Of a stretch of 5,212 nucleotides of DNA, positions 1 through 5,147 are shown piece after piece. Numbering within the stretch: position 1 is the stretch's first letter; every line of letters begins with the position of its first letter. The stretch is from assembly GCA_028700355.1 (NCBI GenBank), contig JAQVSX010000065.1:1-5212 (forward strand), read 5' to 3'. Made by a program: the position numbers and the translations under genes. Origin of the DNA: Clostridia bacterium. GTDB lineage: Bacteria; Bacillota; Clostridia; Christensenellales; HGM11417. The notes under the pieces were generated by a model. It was not told the origin of the DNA and ran no database searches. It saw nothing but the letters and a program-made list of their open reading frames with translations.

Positions 1-458
1 GTATAGGGGAGTATATCAAGCCCCAAACCATTAAAAAATATTTTGGAGGCTATTTTATCCATGCCTATTCCGCTTGCCGCAATTCCGCAGGCGGTCTGAG
101 GTATACCCGCAAGCTGTAAAAGCCCCGCAATGCTGCCGTCTTCGCCGTTTAAACCGTGCATTGAGATAATTGCCGCATCTAACTCACAGATTTCTGTAAG
201 CTTTTTCTTTTTTCTATAATACAGGCTTTTGCCGCAGGGCAGTATTACGGCAGAATTTAAACCTTTTTTGTTACAGTCAAAATTTTTGTATATGTTTATG
301 TCTTTAAGGGCATTGCCGCTATACCATAAACCGTCTGTATGAATATAAAGGGGATAAACATTATGCCCTTTTATATTGTTAAAAATTTGCAGCGCCGTAA
401 TTATAGAAATATCGTGCTCGCAGCTTATGCCGCCGAATATAACCGCAATATTTAGCAT
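1..458 (-). CDS. ddl: D-alanine--D-alanine ligase family protein (N-terminal 152 residues, cut by window edge)
   Basis: This is the N-terminal part of a Ddl/Van-type ATP-grasp ligase. The family joins two D-amino acids, normally D-Ala plus D-Ala, using ATP in the cytoplasm to supply peptidoglycan precursors. Visible motifs are the glycine-rich start IAVIFGG (4-10) followed by CEHDIS, whose E14 matches the catalytic Glu15 of E. coli DdlB; HGLNGEDGS (101-109); and the GIAASGIGMDK segment (125-135), whose S129 matches Ser150. The ATP-grasp core and the omega loop that separates D-Ala from D-Lac or D-Ser ligases lie beyond base 1, so second-substrate specificity cannot be read. Two in-frame ATGs exist, at 464 and 458. 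I choose 458 because GAGGTG (470-465) sits 6 nt before it but directly abuts the first. The gene follows the terminator behind the membrane Mur ligase, so it is probably transcribed separately. Truncation is due to the window only. Family assignment is secure; D-Ala-D-Ala as product is likely but unproven. Confidence 0.92.
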   Translation of the reverse strand, partial: MLNIAVIFGGISCEHDISIITALQIFNNIKGHNVYPLYIHTDGLWYSGNALKDINIYKNFDCNKKGLNSAVILPCGKSLYYRKKKKLTEICELDAAIISMHGLNGEDGSIAGLLQLAGIPQTACGIAASGIGMDKIASKIFFNGLGLDILPY

Positions 459-464
459 TGCCAT

Positions 465-470
465 CACCTC
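465..470 (-). promoter_or_regulatory. Ribosome binding site deciding the ddl start
   Basis: The sequence GAGGTG lies 6 nt upstream of the ATG at 458-456. The other in-frame ATG at 464-462 touches the motif with no spacer, so the downstream ATG, giving MLNIAVIFGG, is the better start. Confidence 0.65.
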
Positions 471-502
471 TTAACAGTAGTAAGAGAAAATTTATTCTCT
501 TT
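468..502 (-). promoter_or_regulatory. Inverted repeat and possible alternative hairpins in the ddl leader
   Basis: On the minus strand AAGAGAA (501-495) and TTCTCTT (488-482) form a perfect 7-bp stem with a 6-nt loop. The second arm can instead pair with the Shine-Dalgarno region: CTCTTA (486-481) is the exact complement of TAAGAG (473-468), with a 7-nt loop. The two pairings exclude each other, and the second would hide the ribosome binding site. As DNA, the palindrome could equally be a repressor operator. Stems are short and AT-rich, so this is only a candidate. Confidence 0.3.
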
Positions 503-518
503 GTATATTAATATTGCC

Positions 519-524
519 GTTATA
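519..524 (-). promoter_or_regulatory. Candidate -10 element for ddl
   Basis: TATAAC (524-519) matches the sigma-A -10 consensus TATAAT at five of six positions and sits between the upstream terminator and ddl, where a promoter is expected. No good -35 is present at 17 nt: the sequence there is TTTTAA, within the terminator T-tract. A start near 512 would place both leader hairpins in the mRNA. The region is AT-rich, so chance matches are common. Confidence 0.25.
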
Positions 525-543
525 TAAAAAATATTAAAAGATT

Positions 544-572
544 AAAAAAAAGGCGGTAAAAATACCTGCCTT
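544..572 (-). terminator. Intrinsic terminator after the membrane Mur ligase gene
   Basis: Read on the minus strand, AAGGC-A-GGTA (572-563) pairs with TACCGCCTT (558-550) around a TTTT loop, giving a nine-pair stem with one bulged A, followed by a run of eight Ts (551-544), the first two of which also close the base of the stem. It lies 27 nt past the TAA stop of the Mur ligase gene. It should end the deoC-to-Mur-ligase transcript and separate it from ddl. There is no comparable T-run in the other direction, so it looks one-sided. Confidence 0.85.
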
Positions 573-599
573 AATCTATATTGCTTTATTACAGGGCGA

Positions 600-2261
600 T
601 TACTGCTCTGAATAATTATCAGGCAAATCATTTTCAAACAGTATCGTATCACCTGCCTTTATTAACTTATTAAGCTCTGACTTTGCGTCTTCAAGTGAAT
701 TTACGGTAATAATGCTGTCTTTATTAAAACCACCGCCTATAAGCCCCTCAAAAATGGGCTGTGTCTGATTTTCTCCCACAAGTATGCATATATCGCATAC
801 CTTAGACATATTGCTGCCGAAATTATAATTTTCCTGATTTTGCATTGCGCCAAGCTCTACAAGCCCCGGAGTTACAACAATTTTTCTGCCCTTTGCCACT
901 TCGGTCAATACTTCCAAAGCGGCGGCAGTCCCCTCTGCGCTCGCATTAAAGGAATCATCAATAATTGTAATATCTTTACTTTGAATAATTTCTAAACGGT
1001 GCGGCACAGGCTGAAGCTCCCAAATTGCCTCGGCAATTTCTTTAAGCGACAATCCCAGTTTGTATGCCACCGCCGCAGATATCAATATATTGCTTATGTT
1101 GTGCTTTCCGATAAGACTGCATTTGCAGCGCACGGTTTCGCCTGCTGATATAAGGTCAAATTCTATGCCTTTAAGCTGTGATACAATATTTTCGCAACGC
1201 AAAAAGCTTCCGCCGTCATCTGCCGTTTTTGTATATATTTTAGGCACTGGGCATTTATTATATAATTCTACTACCTGAGCGCTGTCGTTGTTGAACGCAG
1301 CAAGACCGTCAGCGGGCAGCGCCTCTATAAGCTCGTATTTTGTATCCTTTATGTTTTGCAGAGTCTTAAAGCTTTCAAGGTGCTGGCTTCCCGCAGATGT
1401 TATAATGCCTATCTGCGGCTGAATAAAATCACATATATATTTAATGTCTCCCTTGCAGGTCGCTCCCATTTCGGCTATAAAAATTTTGTAGTTTTCGCTG
1501 AGCTGTTTTAATATCGTCTTTGTAAGCCCCATAGGAGTATTATAGCTTGCAGGCGAGCTTAAAACGTCATATTTTTGCTTTAACATTGTATGCAATATGT
1601 TTTTAACGGAAGTTTTGCCGTAACTGCCGGTAATGCCTATTACTATAAGCTCTTTATTTTTATTTATTTTCCGCTTTGCCCTGATAATATAGTTTTTGTT
1701 ATTAAGCTGCTCGAAAGGCGACATAATTATAAAAGCAAGTAAAACATTAAACGGCATAAGCAGCGGCGTAAAACATATAAAGAAAAACCTAAGCCACGCA
1801 ATATTAAGCGATACCAGTAAAAAGCTAAGTATAATAAGCGCATATGTCAATGCGGAGTTTAATATAAAAAGCAGCGTTACCAGCCTTTTTATTCTTGCGG
1901 TAAATACAAGCGGAGTCTTTTTTTTATAGGTGAAATCATTTTTGATAAAAGCAATTAAATATATAAAATAAACAAGTAAGGATATATAAGATATAAACTG
2001 CTCGGCAAAATTGTCAAACAGTATATTTATTACCAACAGGGCGCTTGCCGACATAAAACAGATCATAAAAAGGCGGGAAAAATATTTTCCGTGCGTGTTT
2101 TTAATCCAATGCATATATTTTTCCGTCTTATAGCCCCTTAGCTGTAATGTCTGCAAAGAACGGTATGCCGTCATACATAATAATACGCCGCTAAAAATTG
2201 ATATAATTATTGCTATTATATAAACATCAAGAGACGGATTTGCCAATAATAATGTATTCAT
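600..2261 (-). CDS. Membrane-anchored MurF-like Mur ligase
   Basis: The Mur ligase family uses ATP to form amide bonds; MurF adds D-Ala-D-Ala to UDP-MurNAc-tripeptide. Residues 1-185 are hydrophobic with about five transmembrane helices (near 12-32, 63-82, 88-107, 127-150, 156-180). Basic loops at 34-62, 107-126 and 188-203 predict a cytoplasmic catalytic part. The ATPase domain follows: P-loop GITGSYGKTS (209-218), AEMGA (263-267), SAGSQHLESF (289-298) and a lysine (K308, in TKYE) where Mur ligases carry a carbamylated Lys. HNISN (387-391), PVPHRLE (418-424) and DDSFNAS (435-441) mark the C-terminal domain. MurF is usually about 450 residues and starts with a UDP-substrate-binding domain; that domain is absent here, and the protein ends in FENDLPDNY rather than MurF's KGSR-like motif. 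The start directly follows the hydrolase stop, with AGGGGA upstream. Automatic pipelines would call it murF. I infer a membrane-linked acceptor; the true substrate is unknown and a separate canonical MurF probably exists elsewhere. Confidence 0.88.
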   Translation of the reverse strand: MNTLLLANPSLDVYIIAIIISIFSGVLLCMTAYRSLQTLQLRGYKTEKYMHWIKNTHGKYFSRLFMICFMSASALLVINILFDNFAEQFISYISLLVYFIYLIAFIKNDFTYKKKTPLVFTARIKRLVTLLFILNSALTYALIILSFLLVSLNIAWLRFFFICFTPLLMPFNVLLAFIIMSPFEQLNNKNYIIRAKRKINKNKELIVIGITGSYGKTSVKNILHTMLKQKYDVLSSPASYNTPMGLTKTILKQLSENYKIFIAEMGATCKGDIKYICDFIQPQIGIITSAGSQHLESFKTLQNIKDTKYELIEALPADGLAAFNNDSAQVVELYNKCPVPKIYTKTADDGGSFLRCENIVSQLKGIEFDLISAGETVRCKCSLIGKHNISNILISAAVAYKLGLSLKEIAEAIWELQPVPHRLEIIQSKDITIIDDSFNASAEGTAAALEVLTEVAKGRKIVVTPGLVELGAMQNQENYNFGSNMSKVCDICILVGENQTQPIFEGLIGGGFNKDSIITVNSLEDAKSELNKLIKAGDTILFENDLPDNYSEQ

Positions 2262-2996
2262 TTATTTTTTTCCCCTAAAAAACTCATCGACATTTGCTGT
2301 AAAATTTTTGGAATCCTCCAAAAAACAGTAATGCCCGCCCCCGATAATTTTTAATTTGCTGCCACGAATGTACTTATTAAACTTTCTTGCCATATAAACA
2401 GGGGTTTCCCTGTCTTTTCTGCCCCAAATTATCAGACTGGGACATTTTATTTGTTTTATACATTCGGTTAAGTCTTCATTTATAATGTTTACGAATGTAA
2501 CCTTCATATTTTCAGGGAGATTGTTGTAATCCTTTGAAAAGTATTTTTTAAGTCTGCCGCTATCAGCTTTCCTGTAAAGCTTTTTTAACAGCTTATACCT
2601 TATTTTTTTTATAGACCTTAAAATGCTTTTTCTTTTAGGCAGTCCCGCAGACGAGCAAAATACCGCCTTTTCCACCAATCCGCTTTCTGAAGCTAATTTG
2701 GCGGCTACTCTGCCCCCGAAAGAATGGCAAATAAGCAGTGTTTTTTCTATATTTAAGCTTTTAAGCAGCGATAAAACCAAGTTTTTATAATCCTGCACAG
2801 TATAGTCAAAAGCTAATTCTCCAGACAGACCGAACGGCGGAAAATCAATTGCGACTACGGTATAATTATTTTTATAACGCTCTATCAGCGGGAAAAATAC
2901 CGTGCTGTCCGCCCCCCAACCGTGAAGAAAAAGCAGGTTTCTGCCGCTGCCCTGTACTGTATAATATACGGATGTTCCCCTGTAAACAAAAACCAT
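2262..2996 (-). CDS. Alpha/beta hydrolase
   Basis: This is a 244-residue alpha/beta-hydrolase-fold protein, probably an esterase, amidase or related hydrolase; its substrate cannot be read from the sequence. Visible features are the oxyanion-loop motif HGWG (25-28), the nucleophile elbow CHSFGG (90-95) with Ser92, the acid Asp195 in WGRKD, and His222 in GGGHYCFLE, so the catalytic triad is complete. The first elbow position is Cys instead of the usual Gly. The cap segment at 121-155 is strikingly basic, with 16 Lys/Arg among 35 residues and one acid, suggesting contact with membrane or another anionic partner. No signal peptide is seen, so it is cytoplasmic. It starts 6 nt after the rimI stop, with AGG 5 nt before the ATG. 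Its TAA stop is followed at once by the ATG of the Mur ligase in the same frame, so the two are probably translationally coupled. A role in cell-envelope precursor metabolism is inferred from this neighbour only. Confidence 0.88.
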   Translation of the reverse strand: MVFVYRGTSVYYTVQGSGRNLLFLHGWGADSTVFFPLIERYKNNYTVVAIDFPPFGLSGELAFDYTVQDYKNLVLSLLKSLNIEKTLLICHSFGGRVAAKLASESGLVEKAVFCSSAGLPKRKSILRSIKKIRYKLLKKLYRKADSGRLKKYFSKDYNNLPENMKVTFVNIINEDLTECIKQIKCPSLIIWGRKDRETPVYMARKFNKYIRGSKLKIIGGGHYCFLEDSKNFTANVDEFFRGKK

Positions 2997-3002
2997 AACC
3001 GC

Positions 3003-3434
3003 CTACAAATATAACCACATTATTAAAGCGTCCTCTGTACCACCATAATATTTTTTTCTTATGCCCATAGTTTTAAAGCCCATTTTTTTATAAAGGTTTT
3101 CTGCGGCGGCATTGTTTGAATTCACTTCCAAAGTTATACCGCTGATATTATTTTCTTTTGCGCTGCGCAAAAGCTCTTTTAATAGGCCTTTTGCTATGCC
3201 CTTTCTCCTATAATTGCTTTCGACAGCTATGTTTGCTATATGGTACTGTCCGTTTATTATGTGATAATTTAAATATGCGATAACTATATTATCAGTTTCG
3301 ACAACCAGACAAAAAAAATAAGGGTTGTTAATTTCTTCTTCGAGCATTGCCAAGGTCCATGGCTTAGAAAAACAATTCTTTTCAATCTCGGCAACGCTTA
3401 CAATATCGTCATTCGTCCAGTTTCTTATTTTCAT
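3003..3434 (-). CDS. rimI: GNAT N-acetyltransferase, RimI family (ribosomal protein S18 N-alpha-acetyltransferase)
   Basis: RimI transfers acetyl from acetyl-CoA to a protein N-terminus, classically that of ribosomal protein S18. The chosen protein has 143 residues, normal for the family. It shows the opening MKIRNWTNDDI, the IANIAV strand (67-72), the acetyl-CoA pyrophosphate loop RRKGIA (76-81), and LEVNSNNAAAENLYKKMGF (102-120), which contains the catalytic Glu and the LYxxxGF tyrosine. Most RimI proteins have LEVR where this has LEVN. An in-frame ATG at 3464 would add ten residues, but has no ribosome binding site. The ATG at 3434 has AAAGG four nt and GGCGG nine nt upstream and begins exactly where the family does, so I use it. 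The gene overlaps the end of tsaB by 26 nt. The tsaE-tsaB-rimI order is a common bacterial arrangement and supports the assignment, though general protein acetyltransferase activity is possible. Confidence 0.88.
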   Translation of the reverse strand: MKIRNWTNDDIVSVAEIEKNCFSKPWTLAMLEEEINNPYFFCLVVETDNIVIAYLNYHIINGQYHIANIAVESNYRRKGIAKGLLKELLRSAKENNISGITLEVNSNNAAAENLYKKMGFKTMGIRKKYYGGTEDALIMWLYL

Positions 3435-4065
3435 ATAACCTTTCCGCCTGACTGAGCGCTCCATAAACGGGCGTTAAATTGTTATAACTTGTAACTAAGC
3501 CCCTTTTCATTTTGTCTCTGCAATAGCCGCAGTAATCGGGAAAAGGCGGCTTGATTATACCGTCAAAGCCAGCAATTTCTCCGTCATAAACTATATAGGC
3601 TTTGCCGTAATCTTCAATTATTTTCTCTTTAAGTTTACTCAGTTCTTGCAGTGTATACATATTTGCTGAAATTATCTCTTCTTCGCCGTTATAAACCGCA
3701 GCATAGTATTTATCTCTTATAGCGTCTTTGACCGATATTACAAACCCTTTTTCTTTTACATTATATGCCGCAAGCTGCAAACTGTTTACACTCATCACCG
3801 GTCTATCATATACCTGCGCGAATGCACGCATCGTCGTAATGCCTATTCTGATACCGGTAAATGAACCGGGACCAACCACGCAGCAAAAACAGTCAAGGCA
3901 GTCAAGCTTTAAGTTGTTTTCGCTAAGCAGTTTATTTAGATGAAAAAGCAATGTTTCTGAATGTTTTTTGTTTAAATCTTTATTATAAAAAACATAGTCC
4001 TTATTTTCTGCCATAGCGGCAATATATAGCGCGTCGGATGATGTATCAATAATTAGCAGTTTCAT
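3409..4065 (-). CDS. tsaB: tRNA threonylcarbamoyladenosine biosynthesis protein TsaB
   Basis: TsaB is the non-catalytic partner that dimerises with TsaD and, with TsaE, transfers threonylcarbamoyl to A37 of ANN-decoding tRNAs (t6A) in the cytoplasm. The 218-residue protein has the ASKHA-fold start LLIIDTSS (3-10), KHSE (34-37), the hallmark GPGSFTGIRIG (65-75), DAIRDKYY (114-121, the family's DARRDEVY region) and the C-terminal TPVYGALSQAE (198-208). Length is close to the usual 220-240. Its ATG overlaps the tsaE stop as ATGA, and no strong ribosome binding site precedes it, so it probably depends on translational coupling to tsaE. Its end overlaps rimI. The metal-binding and catalytic residues of TsaD are not expected in this protein and are not seen. 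Confidence 0.95.
   Translation of the reverse strand: MKLLIIDTSSDALYIAAMAENKDYVFYNKDLNKKHSETLLFHLNKLLSENNLKLDCLDCFCCVVGPGSFTGIRIGITTMRAFAQVYDRPVMSVNSLQLAAYNVKEKGFVISVKDAIRDKYYAAVYNGEEEIISANMYTLQELSKLKEKIIEDYGKAYIVYDGEIAGFDGIIKPPFPDYCGYCRDKMKRGLVTSYNNLTPVYGALSQAERLYENKKLDE
3439..3448 (-). promoter_or_regulatory. Ribosome binding site deciding the rimI start
   Basis: GGCGGAAAGG (3448-3439) lies inside the tsaB coding end and 4 to 9 nt before the ATG at 3434. The longer alternative start at 3464 is preceded by AACGCCCGTTT, which has no Shine-Dalgarno match. This favours the 143-residue RimI. Confidence 0.65.
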
Positions 4066-4481
4066 TTTATTACCGTAATTTCCCTTTTGTTTTCGTCTAA
4101 AATTTTTATACTGACCTTTATCGGCGTATCAAACAAAGCCATTGCTATTTGCGGCCATTCGATAACAGTAACGCCGTTTTTATCGTCTAACGCCTCGTAA
4201 ATGCCCGTTTCGGTAAGCTCGCTTTCGCTTTGTATTCTGTACATATCAAGATGATATAAATTAAGCCTTCCGCTGTATATATGCATAATTGTAAATGTGG
4301 GGCTTGTTACGGCATCTTTAATTTTCAGCCCCTTTGCCAAACCTTTTGTAAAACGGGTTTTGCCCGCACCGATGCCGCCTTCTAAAAGCAGCACCTCTCC
4401 GCCTGTAAAGCTTTGGGAAATTGAAGCGGCAAATTCCATAGTCTGTTTTTCGCTGCCGCTTATAAAGCTTATCTTTTCCAT
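4062..4481 (-). CDS. tsaE: tRNA threonylcarbamoyladenosine biosynthesis ATPase TsaE
   Basis: TsaE is the small P-loop ATPase that drives turnover of the TsaB-TsaD complex in t6A synthesis. The 139-residue protein is of normal length. It carries Walker A in GGIGAGKT (35-42), the TSPTF switch (59-63), the HLDMYRI segment (77-83) with the conserved Asp and Tyr-Arg, and VIEWP (106-110). All main family signatures are present. It begins 3 nt after the deoC stop. AAGGAA (4496-4491), located inside the last deoC codons, is 9 nt upstream and is a convincing ribosome binding site. Its TGA overlaps the tsaB ATG by 4 nt, which suits stoichiometric production of two proteins of one complex. Confidence 0.96.
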   Translation of the reverse strand: MEKISFISGSEKQTMEFAASISQSFTGGEVLLLEGGIGAGKTRFTKGLAKGLKIKDAVTSPTFTIMHIYSGRLNLYHLDMYRIQSESELTETGIYEALDDKNGVTVIEWPQIAMALFDTPIKVSIKILDENKREITVIK

Positions 4482-4484
4482 AAA

Positions 4485-5147
4485 TTAATATTCCTTTAAG
4501 CTTATAAGCCCTTGTGCAATTTTAACCCCTCCGCTTGTGCCTATTCTGTCGGCACCGCACCGCAGCATTGTAATTAAATCTTCAATAGTCCTAATACCGC
4601 CTGCCGCCTTGATTTTTATTTTGTCGCCAACGGTTTTTTTGATAAGTTTTATGTTTTCTGCCGTCGCTCCGCCGCCGAAATATCCCGTCGATGTCTTAAC
4701 AAAAGCCGCTCCGCCATTTATACATATTTTAGAAGCGGTTATTATTTCCTCTTCGCAAAGCAAAGAAGTTTCTATAATTACCTTTACGGGAACGCCAAAC
4801 TTTACAATCTGCCTTATATCGTTTTCGGTATCTGCATAATTTTTGTTTTTAAAAGACGGCATACATATTACCATATCAAGCTCCTCAGCTTTGTTATCTA
4901 ACGCACGCTCTGCCTGAAAACGCTTTACATCTGTTGTTTCTGCCCCGAAAGGAAATCCTATTACACTGCCGCATAGCACATCGCTGCCCTTTAATAATTT
5001 GCTTGCCAAACCTGTATAATAGGGCTGGACTATAACCGAATAAAAACCAAATTCTACAGCCTCTTTGCAACAGTTTTCTATGTCTTTATCAGTTGCATCG
5101 TGTTTTAACAATGTATGGTCAATAACCTTTAAATATTGTTTATTCAT
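4485..5147 (-). CDS. deoC: Deoxyribose-phosphate aldolase (DERA)
   Basis: DERA is a class I aldolase that reversibly cleaves 2-deoxyribose 5-phosphate to glyceraldehyde 3-phosphate and acetaldehyde, the last step of deoxynucleoside breakdown, in the cytoplasm. The 220-residue protein matches the short bacterial DeoC type. Visible landmarks are IDHTLLK (9-15), VIGFPFGA (62-69), ELDMVI (89-94) with the conserved Asp91, VKVIIETSLL (121-130), VKTSTG (150-155) with the Schiff-base Lys151, KAAGGIRT (180-187) with the second active-site Lys180 and phosphate-binding glycines, and RIGTSGG (201-207). The catalytic set is complete. AAGGCGG is placed about 8 nt before the ATG. The start overlaps the stop of an upstream reading frame as ATGA. 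No other nucleoside-catabolic gene is visible in the window, so its link with the t6A genes is probably only shared transcription. Confidence 0.96.
   Translation of the reverse strand: MNKQYLKVIDHTLLKHDATDKDIENCCKEAVEFGFYSVIVQPYYTGLASKLLKGSDVLCGSVIGFPFGAETTDVKRFQAERALDNKAEELDMVICMPSFKNKNYADTENDIRQIVKFGVPVKVIIETSLLCEEEIITASKICINGGAAFVKTSTGYFGGGATAENIKLIKKTVGDKIKIKAAGGIRTIEDLITMLRCGADRIGTSGGVKIAQGLISLKEY

Noticed and set aside
550..564. Similarity between AGGCGGTAAAAATA in the terminator (plus strand) and the AAGGCGGTAAATATA deoC leader (minus strand)
   Set aside because: The shared part is a Shine-Dalgarno-like string plus A/T. One copy is explained by the terminator stem and the other by the ribosome binding site, so a repeat element is not needed.
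1060..1929. Plus-strand open frames at 1060-1278 and 1696-1929
   Set aside because: They lie opposite the Mur ligase gene, whose protein shows clear family motifs and membrane helices. The plus-strand translations show no domain and no convincing ribosome binding site.
1..2996. Reading the ddl and Mur ligase genes as a vancomycin-resistance cluster
   Set aside because: No VanX-, VanH-, VanT- or VanRS-like gene is present, and the specificity loop of the Ddl lies outside the window, so resistance cannot be supported.
3728..4839. Plus-strand open frames at 3728-3943, 4297-4488 and 4537-4839
   Set aside because: They are antisense to tsaB, tsaE and deoC, which are well supported. Their composition is as expected from the complement of conserved coding sequence.
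4844..4877. DERA segment reading DMVICMPSF rather than the DMVINIG form common in Firmicutes
   Set aside because: E. coli DeoC also has a proline-aromatic segment here (DVVFPYRAL), and the catalytic Asp and both lysines are kept, so this is normal family variation.
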